A program made the position numbers and the translations under genes. Of a stretch of 64,000 nt of DNA, positions 24,143-35,234 are shown one piece after another. The stretch comes from Hypholoma sublateritium FD-334 SS-4. Its lineage: Eukaryota; Basidiomycota; Agaricomycetes; Agaricales; Strophariaceae. Position 1 is the first letter of the stretch. Each line of letters starts with the position of its first letter. The notes below the pieces were generated by a model. The model saw nothing but the letters and a program-made list of their open reading frames with translations, was not told where the DNA came from and ran no database searches. The stretch is from the NCBI GenBank assembly GCA_000827495.1, contig KN817570.1:203309-267308 (forward strand), written 5' to 3'.

Positions 24143-26418
24143 CTAGTCAACCCACGTAACGCTGTCGAGATCGAGGTTCACAACTGCAGGCTGATACTTG
24201 CGCCCGTCCTTGTGCGCGGCCTCCAAGCGAGTTCGCACACTACGGTGGATTTTGACGCCTTCCGTGTGCTGCCTGGGTACATGTCGTCCCCTGCCCAGGT
24301 TTAAGTGCAGCTCCTTGTTCCACTGCCAAATCTTTTCGCGCGTTTCGTCCTTGATCTTTTCCTCTTGGTAGTGCACGTACATTGGGAGGATCTCCAATGT
24401 CCACCAGCCCCATGCTAGGCTGAGCTGGTCGTATACTGGCGCAAGCGCGTCCTTGAGGTCAGCTTCTTCCTCCGTCTCATTCATCTCGGCTCCATAAAGC
24501 ATATCTTCAGTATCGTCATCGTCGACCTTTGGCACACTCTTAGGGATGTCCTGGATGATAGACGTCTCGGCGGTGTACGTGCTGAGAGGCAATGCGGGGG
24601 GGCGCGGAAGAACTTCAGGGTAAAGCCTCGTGTGGTCCAACCCAATACGTTTGAAGCCATCGACATGGAAGAGGATTCCGGTCTTTGCTTTGAAGATCTC
24701 GCGGATCATCCAGCGCAGAGGTATGCGCGCCAGGCACGGGTTTGTGCCATCATCCACTGAACCTCCACCAATATCTGGAAAGATAATCAAGCCATCAGCG
24801 CCATTTATATATTCTACGCTTGTCTGAAAAACTTGCCACAGTGACAGCCAGCAAACCAGACCTGAAAAAAATCAGAGATTAGTTTGAATTGAGCGACACA
24901 CATCAGAACGCACCTCCAAAACATCAGTCTCTTTAGCCCGCTCGACAGCCCATTGGAGCTCGAGTTTCTTCAGGTCCGTATTTTTCTTGACAGGCTTGTC
25001 TTTGGCTGGCTGGCTGGTTTTATCGAGTCCAGCGGCTCCCTGCTCCGCGCGCAGCTGGCGTACCAAAGCTTTCCTCTGCTTGTCGCTTTCACTTAGGGTG
25101 AGCTCATCTACAGTGGGGCGATTCCAATGGTTTGGCTTGAACTTTGCACGGCGCTCATCCAGTGCGAGAGCATGTCGGAATGTCTTGACAACCGAGTTCG
25201 AGGTCGTGAACGGCAGACGTCGGGGAAGTAGACCGACGGAGTTCACGGTGTCCCTGAGACGACTTCAGCATCATAAACTTGTTTCGAGACCGAATATCAC
25301 ACACCACACGCCAAGGAACTCAATGTCGACGTCAATAGAGAACGTCCGCTTGAAGGCATTGGACATTTTCCAGCCTTCGTCGTCCGCTTGTGTGTACATT
25401 TTGTATGCGAATGGGATTTGCTGGTGGTTGCATGTAGGTAGGAGACCGACTTTGTGAAGCATTCCAGCGAGGCTGTTCATTGAAAGAAAATAATGAGATT
25501 TGTATACGAAGTTTCTTGTTACTTGAAATGCTGACCAACGAGCGGTATAAGCACCGCGAGAGAAGCCTAAAAGCAAAGAAATGAGACTGCAGTATGCTAT
25601 CGGTAAAAAAGAAAGACTCACCAAATATACAGATTTTATCGTTGGCGCGATCTTGAAACCAACATATTAATACAAATTGCGATTATGTTCACTGCGTCTT
25701 ACAATTCTGCATTAAAAATTCATATCCACCTATGGGAAACATCAACACTCGAAAATTGATTACTGGCAAGCGTGGATGAATGACACACACCCATGATATG
25801 GCTGTCCAAATTCCAAGCTATGGCCATGTCCAGAGACTAAACACCATCAGTGCATAGATCAGTATCTGCGCGAGAATATGGATGGGTCCGATCACCTTGC
25901 TGATCGCAGAAGCAAAAGGAGTCGCGATTTCGGGAGTTGTGTAGGTTCCGATGCCAGCTTGATAGTAAACAAGTTGTTTATCTGGATCGTCCTTCTTCAG
26001 CATGCTGAATAGTTCAACGATATTCGAATTCTATTTTAGCATGCGAAATGAGAACTTGTTCGACTTTATCTATACTGGTGCGATACACACATCCGAATCG
26101 AATCTAATAATACCAACGTATACGATGTCAGTGAAGGTGAGATATATAGCGCGATCATGCTCACTGGTCACCAGTTCCATCGAAGCACAGAACAAGAGTC
26201 CTGTTGATGTTGTTCGGCGGGACTGTCTTCGCGAAGTCAAACGTGGGGGTTGGTACTGTGCCCACATTTCCATTCGCAACACCAAGAGCCAACAGAGGAG
26301 GCTCTTGAGTGAATGTTGATGTGTTCGAAGATGACCAGGCTATTGTTTGACTGTCGCTACTGAAAGATGTAGCACTTGCGATCTGGGTGTGCTGGACCGA
26401 ATTGTTGTTAATGGCCAT
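24143..26418 (-). CDS. DUF2235 alpha/beta-hydrolase (Tle1-like), copy 2
   Basis: This is a paralogue of the neighbouring gene with the same exon plan and motif order. Starting at 26418 (MAINNNSVQHTQ), it has LVLCFDGTGDQ, MLKKDDPDKQLVYYQAGIGT, NDKICIFG + GFSRGAYTAR, LAGMLHKVGLLPTCNHQQ, IEFLGVW, DERRAKFKPNHWNRP, a Lys/Gln-rich insert (SESDKQRKALVRQLRAEQ) that copy 1 lacks in this form, and IGGGSVDDGTNPCLARIPLR. It ends SVTWVD at 24143. The conserved GCHCD block is interrupted by a 62-nt intron (24836-24775) that looks like GC-AG (GCAAGT donor); copy 1 has no intron at this position. The serine nucleophile motif is intact, so activity is likely retained. Function in the fungus is unknown. Tandem duplication is the simplest origin. 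Confidence 0.87.
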
Positions 26419-27969
26419 AGTGCTGGGTAAAGAAGTGGGGAGCGCACAAGAGAGACGACGACATGGGCATGGGTTTTAAAGCCCTTTAAAGCCCTGTTTT
26501 TATTCGGCTCGAAGGTCGGGAGATGGTGTTTGGCAGGTGGAATGTTGCATGATGAGCGGTGCAATTGATATGACCGACTCGGACAGCCATTGGCAGACGC
26601 GCCGCGATGAGCCAAATTGGAGCGCAAATATAGGAACTTCGAAGTATCGTGGGTGCAGGAGATTGTATAGCCGGGGTTACGCAGGACATAGATATTCTCG
26701 AAACCTTCTCTTCTGCTGGCTGGCAGGTGCGATTCGCATTCACCTTATGTAGTGATATTTTTAGACTAGATAATTAAAAACCAGGGTGAAAAACTGCTTA
26801 CCCGTTTGCGATGTGTATCATTTCGCACTCCATGCATACTTACCGAAGGCAAGTTCTGATTATATTCTGCGCAGACCTTATTTTTGTGGAAATCTAGTGG
26901 TTTCTTGACGCGTCTGTAAACCAAGTCGTGAATGGTGAATGAAGTCAGGCTCCCCATCCCTTCCAAATTCTGCGGATCTGCATGTGTACCTGGTAGCTTT
27001 CCTGCCCGCTGACCTGAATCGGAACTTCAGAGTCGGGACTTCACATTTGGCGAATATCGAAAAGTATGTGCTTAGTTCTGCCAATTGACATGTTTGGCTT
27101 TGCCCTGATAGGATGTTGCCGAAGCTTGAATGTTTGAACCGCTGCCTGCAGCCGCTCTCCTTCTCAAGCACCCCGTAAGTACTTACAAGCAATGGTCGAT
27201 CGAAAGGGTAAACATTTTCGCTGATTCGCAGATCGGCTCTCGTTGGCTTCCGTGCTGGTTTTGGGCATGTGGAAGTCCTCAAGATGGTCGGTCGTTGAAA
27301 TCGGACGACAGTTCTTGGACAGTTCGCATGATTACAGTTACATGGGTGTTTAACCGGTAGAAAGTAAATAACCGGGCGTGCCGGCACGCGTAGCTTCACG
27401 CTGAGCTTGAGGGCAAGCATAATGCCACGCGGACTTCAAAAAAATGGACTCTCCAATGCTTCCGTATGAAGAGGGTTGGAAGAGTCAGGAAGACCCAGCA
27501 AAACCAAAGGTGAACCGGAAGAGGGGCTATTTACATCGCTCCAAAAGACCCACACACCACACTACGTTTTTATCTGGAGCTTCCATTTGACTCAGACAAT
27601 GTACGCCGGCAAATAATAGCCATGTCGCAACAAGTAAGTAGGAATCTTGAACATTTGGGCCGGCGACTCTACTATGCTTACTAGGACTCAGTGATAGTGG
27701 AGAACTTCACGAGTCTAACGTCTGCGTAAGAGGTGCTGGATTTATATCCAACTACTCAGCGCTCAGAACTTGTCAGAAGTGACGTATCCACATCCCAGAC
27801 GATGTGACGGGCTATAATATCCATGATATAATGGAGCTCACTGACAAATGATGTAATAGTCAGGTAAAGAATAGCTGCTCCATCCATTGCTTTGCTTCTA
27901 TAAGTAAATCCAGGTGATGTTCTCGAGACGGAGTATCACAGATAACCCTCAGTAACCATATCTTCCACC
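26419..27969. other. Intergenic, no supported gene
   Basis: A 180-codon minus frame (27420-26878) is open but basic, Cys/Pro-scattered and domainless, so I treat it as chance. A direct repeat TTTAAAGCCC TTTAAAGCCC occurs at about 26475-26494, upstream of the DUF2235 copy 2 start. One short + stretch near 27236-27290 faintly resembles an ankyrin repeat but is broken by stops. Confidence 0.5.
27899..27906 (+). promoter_or_regulatory. TATA-like element of the first four-helix membrane protein gene
   Basis: TATAAGTA lies 71 nt before the ATG at 27970. The two paralogous genes downstream have TATA-like boxes at similar distances from their ATGs, which supports this call. Confidence 0.4.
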
Positions 27970-28822
27970 ATGAAAGCATCCCCGTTGCATCTCCCCCGGT
28001 TCATAATCTTCGGTATGTTATTCAGACCTTTTCTATTTATTTGACTGCGCGATACTGAGCTTTTTTATTGGGGGGCGATACTTTTGTAGGCCTATGCACA
28101 ATTTTTAGTGTCATTGTGTTAGGCCTCTCCGCTCATTTGACCAATGTATCATCTGAAGCCCACGCCGTTACCGATAATGAAGTGATGGGTCTTGTAACGT
28201 CAATTTTGTCAATTTTGATTTTCCCGGCCTTGTAAGTGCAGTGAGCTGTGATCTCTGAAAATTTGTGTCCAACATTTCTATTCGCCAGGATCATCGTCCC
28301 ACGATTTGTATTCATATTGACGGAACTCGTCGTCATCTGTAAATATTTCAAACGAAAAGAAATCATACTACTTCTAATATTTATGGTTTATAAAGGCATT
28401 ATGTGGATCCTGTGGGTCGTTACTGCTGCTCTTACCATCCAGGCCAGAAATACACTTTTTGGCGGATTCGATTGCAGTATTTTTGTTTGTGAGTCCTTGA
28501 CAGGACCTCCGTTGCCAGTACATGCCGCTCGCAGTGCTAACACCCTCTCCGTGAAAGCCAACACATCAGATCTGTGCCATCAGGTCACCGCTGTGGAGGG
28601 CCTTTCCGTAACCATCTTCGTTTTGCGTACGTTCGATTTGATTATTAGCTGTGCCACAGTTTAATAACAATCACTTTTGAATCATCAGTCATGTTATACA
28701 TGGTCGGTCTTCTCGCCTTCGCAACCGTGGCATATTTTCGCCATTCAAACAGACGTATTTGGTATCAACGAATGGACGAGAAGGGTAGCAATATCTACCC
28801 TTCGGCCAACCAAATGACGTGA
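27970..28822 (+). CDS. Small four-helix membrane protein, family member 1
   Basis: I recognise no named function. The protein has four hydrophobic segments, like MARVEL/tetraspan proteins. Exon 1 (27970-28012) encodes MKASPLHLPRFIIF, then exon 2 from 28090 continues GLCTIFSVIVLGLSAHLTNV (TM1) and VMGLVTSILSILIFPAL (TM2). After further introns come GIMWILWVVTAALTIQARNT (TM3), LFGGFDCSIFV and CHQVTAVEGLSVTIFVL, then MLYMVGLLAFATVAYF (TM4) and a short polar tail, RRIWYQRMDEKGSNIYPS. The block WILWVVxAxLTI...GGFxC and the later Cys plus AVEGL recur in the paralogue at 29380-30298, so the two Cys may pair outside the membrane. Length is about 190 aa. Confidence 0.75.
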
Positions 28823-29379
28823 AGATGTCGGTATCGACTATAAGTAGCTTATGAGCAAATGTGCTGCACGCATCTGCGTTTATGTTCTCATTTTCTATTG
28901 ATTCTATGGACCCGGTCAACTCTTATTGCATTTTAGTTTCTTGTATACATACTTCTACTTACAAACTTCGATGTAATATTATGCCAGTTTTATGTAGCTA
29001 TATCTTCAGTCTGTTCAAACTTCTGGTGCAATACCGAGAGTACTATGAGCGTCGCAAGAGCATGGAGTGCGCCTCTTTGACATTGATTGAATCATCCGAC
29101 ACATGTAAAATGTAATGGGTAGCATCTTATTTACTCAGTCCCAGTTGAGTGTGAATTCAAACACCAGTGGCAAGTGTCTCTGTAAATGACCAATGTGCAG
29201 CACCTATTGTACACAATGGCCAAGGCAGTCTTGTCATATAAGTACAGCCTACGGTCAATTAAAGGAGGGAAACAATTCATATTGCAAATATGGCAAAAAA
29301 TGACACTGCGAATCAAATGGGAATGATATTTACATACAGAATGTGGCGTGCATAGACAATACTCAGGACCAGTATCAGC
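28823..29379. other. Convergent 3' spacer between membrane-protein genes 1 and 2
   Basis: The flanking paralogues point towards each other. The sequence is AT-rich with only short frames and presumably holds both 3' untranslated regions. Confidence 0.55.
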
Positions 29380-30298
29380 CTATTGCATCGTTGGTGTATT
29401 ATATGTTGCCGGCACAGGCGTAGAGTAGTTTGTCATAGGGACACCAGCAGCACCAGGCTCAAGATCTCCAGTTTTGTGAGTTAAAGCTGGGAATTCAGGC
29501 CCTTGTATGTCCTCGACAGTTTGGAACCACACTTGACTGTTGCCATCCCGGAGATGAATGACGAGAGCGTAGACGAACAGAACCAGCATGTACTTCAGCA
29601 CTGGTGGTAATATTATCAGGACATATAGCGTGTAGGGCTACCAAAACACGTACGCAGGACAAAAGTTACAATTTCAATGCCCTCGGTTGCTACTAGCTCA
29701 TTACATTTCTGCTCGACTTCAGAGGCTGCAGTAATATAGCATCAGCATGAGGACAGACAACTGGAAAGTCAAGAGATGAACTTACAAAATTCTCCAAGAG
29801 CGCTGCAGGTAAAACCTCCCAATAATTGATTTTTCTTCTTGATTGTCAACCCTGCAGCCACAACCCATAAGATCCACAAAACAGCTAACCACATTGTTTA
29901 GATAACGGTGCACCATCTCGAATTATAAGAGCAGCGTTCTTACCAACGATACCCAGCTCGTATACAATATACAATACAAAGGCATTCTTTCTCGTGGCGG
30001 AAACAACCAACCTTCAGTATGTTCAGTCAAGAATAAGGCGGAGAAGTAAGAGTTACGTACAGTAATGGGAAGAGCAAAAGGGTGACAATAGACGCCAATA
30101 GGCCCGTAACCTCAAAACCTTGCACGACGTTCACCTCAGCGGTCAAATGGGTTAAATCGGATGTCAGTCCGAGCACCGGGATACTGAGGATGATGCATAT
30201 ACCTGAGAGTGGGATTTAGTAGATATAACAACTGATCAACAACTAACACGGAGGTACACACTGAAAATGATCAAACGGTAGGTCTTGAGAAAGGCCAT
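29380..30298 (-). CDS. Small four-helix membrane protein, family member 2
   Basis: A paralogue of the gene at 27970. The ATG at 30298 gives MAFLKTYRLIIFS; the next exon gives GICIILSIPVLGLTSDLTHL (TM1), then GFEVTGLLASIVTLLLFPLL (TM2). KNAFVLYIVYELGIV and LWILWVVAAGLTIKKKNQLL (TM3) precede GGFTC, a second Cys in EQKCNELVATEGIEIVTFVL, and LKYMLVLFVYALVIHLRDGN (TM4). The tail contains SQVWFQTVEDIQGPEFPALT and ends TYNTPTMQ at 29380. Exon structure and order match member 1. Function unknown; the four-helix layout with a conserved Cys pair is the only firm observation. Confidence 0.75.
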
Positions 30299-31569
30299 GG
30301 TGAATTCGTGAGCTTCTCGTGAGTGGCAAGAAAATGATGGGGGGGTCCGCTGGCGAGGCGGATCCCAAGGGACTTTATAGAGGAGAAGGCTGCTTTCGCA
30401 CCTTTTCACGCACCCATCTCTTTTGGGAATGGCGCGTCTAATTTAACAGAGGTGTGCGATGTATCGTCGCTTGATGAGTTGTTTGAATGGGGATATGTCA
30501 GTGTCACTGCACAGACATATATCACCAAAGTTCACAGCAACGACCTACTTCAATGCTGCCTGTGAGTTTTCACGTAATTTGGGGTATTATTTGGAGAAGA
30601 ACTCAGCTGGTATCGAGCTCAATGGAAGGACATCATTAAGTATCATAGCTTATTATTGGATGTTGGCCGTTGGAAATTATGTTGGAACTTCGGAACGGTC
30701 GTGAGACGTGAGAGGACGTGAGGCACATCTATAAATAGATCAATTAGCCGTTCAGGCACGGCATAGCATCCAGTCTTACCGACTTCCACGGGCAGCGAGA
30801 GGTCAGCGGGCACAAGTTGGGCACAAGACGCACAGCTATAAGGCAGTCCTTGTAGGATTCTGAGGACGTTGACTAGCATCTCTATAGACCTAAATCAGTC
30901 GCTGCATCTGCGCTGCATGCATAGACATGCAGATACGCAAACTGGAGGTTGACTCGGAGTAAATCAAGAGTAAGTATAAGTATCCTTGATCACGGATCTG
31001 TCGATCATGGTTCATACCGCATCTCATTATTCCGACTTCGTGCTGTTCAAGCCAAGTCCTCGCGAATCAAGAAGGAAATAGAACGCGCCAGTGCGTTATA
31101 AGCATACAAAGTCCATCGATCATCGATGCACAGGAATCGGAGGTAAGCCGGGCTCCGGAGCGCATGAACAGAATAGTCGAAGGACAGACGTGGAAATTGC
31201 CTCGAGATTCATCGGACACCTTCAAATTTCAGCCCTGCAATGTTTCCAAAATCCTGCGCTGGACTCTGGCATTCTGCATGACGTCTCCTACAGCACTTCA
31301 GCTTCCTCGTCGAATTTGGGGAGCCGTGCTACTCGACTCTGGAAAATCTTGACGAGGAAAACGCCAATAATATGTCGGCAGGCGAAGAGTACGAGCGTCC
31401 AAGTCTCCACCGCGGAATGCAAGCGGAATTAATGCATCCGAGCTTGCGACGAGATTCAAATCCATCAAATTAATTCCATTACTTACAGGACATGCTAAGT
31501 ACTCAACTTGGAAAACAGGAAAATCCTCGGTTACTCAATTTACAAGGAACCCGCGACATAGATTATTAC
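30299..31569. other. Intergenic, promoter of member 2 and remnant-like frames
   Basis: Besides the TATA-like site at 30373-30379, I see no gene. A + frame (31091-31432) and an overlapping one (31164-31352) contain uninterrupted stretches such as NVSKILRWTLAFCMTSPTAL but match nothing I can name. They may be a relic of a coding sequence. Confidence 0.45.
30373..30379 (-). promoter_or_regulatory. TATA-like element of membrane-protein gene 2
   Basis: On the minus strand this reads TATAAAG, 75 nt before the ATG at 30298. Confidence 0.45.
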
Positions 31570-32611
31570 TCATGGAGTGTCCCCCGGGCTGGGGCGACCA
31601 GTTGGTTTGGCGGGGATGTCCTGCATGGTCACAACGGTTGAAAGTGGCGAAGGAGTGTGTGGGATATTTTGTCGCTGTTGGATATATAGCGGTTGTGGTG
31701 AATGGGGATGTTTTTTTGTTCGCGGCGGAGTGAGTGCGGGAGCAGAAACCGTTGCAGGGTAGGTGTTCAGTGAGATAGAAGTATCATCTATGCTAGATTT
31801 AGATTCGAGATCGCTAGTGGTATTCTGATCTGAATATTTTTTACGCCTTTGAACCAAACTCGACTTCCAGTACGGGAAGTCATGACGGTTGCATAGACAA
31901 CGAGTAAAAGGGTGTACATTAATACTGGTAATGGGCTTCAGTGAGGATGTAGCTCATAAGCAAGTGTTGTGAACCTACGCAATACGAAGACCGTGACAGC
32001 GAGTCCCACAACGGCAGATAATTCATCACACCAGGATATCAAGTTATCTGGAATAGTATGCTAAGCAGGTGATACTCCGAAGCATAGAGCAGTGGAGAGA
32101 AGCCTACCGGAATACACCGTGCAATCATCCATTGGGAAGACCACATCCTTCTGCTGAATGGCAAGGGCCGCAGCAACGACCCATAAGATCCACAGGGAAC
32201 CTTCGCTCTAATAGGTAAGATTGAAAAACGGCGCTCAAATATCACTCACAGACGATAATCAACTCATAAACGGTGTAGAGAATATATGCGCTTTTTCTTA
32301 TTTCAGGAAGTGCTAGCCTGGAAATAGAAAAAAAGTCAGAGAGACGTCCATCGCAGGACCAAATAATGAGTGTTACATTATCGGGATCGTAATCAGCGTG
32401 AAAGAGACCAGGATGAGACCCAATGAATCAAACCAAAGAACTGTCTTTCTAAAAGGGTTCGCGGATGTCCAGTGCGCGAGTAATCCAAGGAGTGGTACAG
32501 ATAGAATAAAAGAAAGACCTACACATATACGATCAGAGCTTGTCAAGTCAATGGAGATGAAAAGATCGACATACCTAGAGTGATCATACGATAGGTGTAA
32601 AAGAAGGCCAT
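31570..32611 (-). CDS. Small four-helix membrane protein, family member 3
   Basis: Third paralogue. The ATG at 32611 gives MAFFYTYRMITL, then GLSFILSVPLLGLLAHWTSA (TM1) and WFDSLGLILVSFTLITIPIM (TM2). The exon LALPEIRKSAYILYTVYELI aligns with the member 2 block KNAFVLYIVYEL. LWILWVVAAALAIQQKDVVF (TM3), a Cys in MDDCTVYS, and a final hydrophobic exon, ...VLMYTLLLVVYATVMTSRTG-type (TM4), follow. Unlike the others it has a long tail (31857-31570) that is Pro/Thr/Ser-rich (PALTPPRTKKHPHSPQP) and probably disordered and cytoplasmic. The extra tail suggests divergence of role. Exact internal splice sites are approximate. Confidence 0.72.
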
Positions 32612-33866
32612 ATTCGTTGTCAAAGTATGTACACGCCAAGATGATTGAGGGAGACTAGAAATTGTTATAAGCTCATAAGCTCTTCAATCTTCGAGAATAT
32701 ATATAACTTTCCTTAACTTACCTTTCTACTTTTAGAATGGGCGGTGAGTATACAGGTCGGCGCTCCAGCTTGTGTAACGTCCATCGCTACGACCGACAGG
32801 GAACGCATTGCAACGAACATATCATGTTATGTAACTGTTCCGAAAAATAGCCAATCCTGTAAATCTACAACACTGAAATTCGAACAAGTTCGGAACTCGA
32901 GATAATTATTCACGTACCGGAAACCGACCGACCATCTTAACTGTCTAAGCTTATGGCGTCCTTCTCGAGCTCACGAAGTGAAGTATTATTATTTTATCCG
33001 TAAGTGACAATGTCATGAATCTGGCCAATGAATGACATTCGTTACAACTCCTCTGGACGTAATTATCATCAGTCAAGTTGTGACCAGAGGTGACATGGGC
33101 GCGACGTACTGCCAAACTGCGAGCGCGATGCAGGCTGTGCGGCGAATTGGACAATTTATCGGCGAGACAGAATGAGAATGAGAAATCTCATGCCAGCAGC
33201 CACGGAGTGTGTTCGACGCCATTTTGAGTAAGTAGTGTTCTAACAGAAAAAGCGAGTTAAGCCCGTTTTGGATCGGCATATTTGTTGCTCAAATTTGATG
33301 GAAGTACAAATTCCACGTTGGTTATAAATGCACCTAGCTGCCCAGCTGTCAGCATCAGGTCACACTTGTGTTGCAATTGTGCATACCGCAATCGGGGCTA
33401 AACTGTTGAGAGTCTTGAGACTGTAACCTTCTTCGACTCTGTGCTGATGTTTCAAACCTGGCGCGCGAGAAGGGAAATCAGAATGAGTGAGGCAAGAGAC
33501 GTGGCTCCTGCCAGTGGACCTGGTACAACTTCACAAGGCCGCAGCGACAGGAAAAGTTAGAAGCTCGGTGCCGGCTGGTGCCGGTGTTCCGGCCCTCGAA
33601 TTCAGTGTACACAGCTCGTGCAAGTAACTCCATCTTCCGGTATCTTTGAAACCACGGTCGATCCACACCACATTCACGACTTTTCATTACGCTGGCCAGC
33701 CAGCTTCATTTTGGTGATAGTTTGAGGTACGAATTCGTGGTTTATTGGTTCTAAGCACATATAATATTAGTCAAATATTAGTTAAACCTATCGACTTCAA
33801 AGTTCAGATAAAGTTTCGCAGTATTCTCCCAAGGGTGGAGCAATTCCTTAACGTCCAGCGGCATAA
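32612..33866. other. Intergenic between membrane-protein gene 3 and the F-box gene
   Basis: The flanking genes diverge, so both promoters lie here. No frame of over 70 codons carries a recognisable motif. The stretch at 33770-33860 just before the F-box ATG is AT-rich. Confidence 0.5.
32698..32705 (-). promoter_or_regulatory. TATA-like element of membrane-protein gene 3
   Basis: TATATATA, self-complementary, begins 87 nt upstream of the ATG at 32611. Confidence 0.4.
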
Positions 33867-35234
33867 ATGGATAATAAACCGAATCTACCCCTCGAATTGG
33901 TTGACTACATCCTTAGCTTCTTGAGGGAAGACGTCTTTTCTCTTCAAGCCTGCGCATCGGTTAACAAAACATTTCTCAACGTTGCCGAAAGGCATATTTA
34001 TAACCACGTCGTCCTGCATAACTCTATGCAATCATCGGACGGCCGCCTTTCGACGACAGCGGCACAGTTGTCCAAAGCTCTTGTTGATTCGCCACATATT
34101 TCATCATACATCAAATCGCTGCAAATTTCCGTCACTTCCCCTGGCGTCCTGAGGTGGTTCATGACACGCTCTCTTAATGACGAGGAAATAGCTCCTATCT
34201 TACCGAAGCTATCTCATTTAGAATCCATCTCTATCGCTGGATGGAAGAGTGGTCGTCTATCTTGGAAGGAACTTCATTCGTCTCTCCAAGCATCCTTGAT
34301 GCAAGCACTAGGATCACCGTCAGTCACCAAGGTTGCGATAAACGGCGTGGATCACTTTCCTCTATCAGCTCTGAATTTCAGCCCGAAACTTGAGCACTTG
34401 TCGCTGATACAAAGCATGTTTGTCTCAGAATCGAATCCACTTCAAAACGGTGCCTCACGGCCGCGTCTGAGGTCGTTCACTGTCCGGGTATCTCGGTTAT
34501 CACTTCCCGTTATCTTGTATTGGTTGTTTGACACCGACACTGCGCCAGACGTCAGCAACCTTCAATTTCTACATGTTACATCCTCGTCATCCAACCGTAA
34601 ACTTCTTCCCCGTCTTCTCCCGATATGTGCTGAGTCGCTGCAAGTTCTGGAGCTCGACCCAGGGGCAGAAGGTCAGTAGTAATTGTTAAAATACACGATT
34701 AGGTGCAGCGCTTAATTGTCTTTACCAGTGAATACCGCCTATGATCTTCACACTGGAGCCGTTATAGTCAATCTTGTTATAACCGGCCCTCTTCTAGATT
34801 TATCCAATATGCGACAACTACGATCTATATCAGTCACTGCTCGTGTTTGGTGTGTAGGAGATTTCTGGGTTGGCAGCACCGGCGAAGAAACTCTGGAAAC
34901 ATCAATTTATTCTTCGCCTTTTGCTTGGCTTGCTCAAGTACTCGCAACTGCTCCGGTGTCTCTCACCTATATTGGGCTCAATATTTCCTTCAACATCAAT
35001 AAGTCATCGTTGGTCAAGATCGATTGGATGGATCTGGTGCAGACCCTGCTATCCATACCCTCACTGCAGCGTGTAGCTCTTATTGTGTCCTTGGATCCTT
35101 CGTCCAATTTGACAAGCACGGATGCAATCGTCAATGTTCTGGAGAATCAAGAGCATCTTGCAAAGTTGATTGCAAAGGGCGTCCTTGTTGTTTCAAGAAC
35201 GTCCGGACCAGAGAACTACAGCCCTCGATTATAG
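33867..35234 (+). CDS. F-box protein with LRR-like C-terminal region, 436 aa
   Basis: An SCF-type ubiquitin-ligase adaptor is expected. Two exons (33867-34671 and 34729-35234) join in phase. Residues 5-45 form an F-box: LPLELVDYILSFLREDVFSL then QACASVNKTFLNVAERHIY, with the typical LP.El...Il..L...L..c..Vnk.f motif. The rest has leucine-rich segments such as LPKLSHLESISIAGW, FSPKLEHLSLIQ and LLPICAESLQVLELDPGAEG, consistent with the irregular leucine-rich folds of the large basidiomycete F-box expansion. No target can be predicted. It starts at the first ATG of the frame and ends with a TAG at 35232-35234. The two-exon structure is clean. Confidence 0.85.

Noticed and set aside
27236..27300. 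Ankyrin-like stretch (ALVGFRAGFGHVEVLKM) on the + strand
   Set aside because: Only one weak repeat, bounded by stop codons, and no second repeat could be joined by plausible introns.
26878..27420. 180-codon minus-strand open frame
   Set aside because: No domain, odd composition (scattered Cys/Pro/Arg), no promoter or splice support; likely a chance frame.
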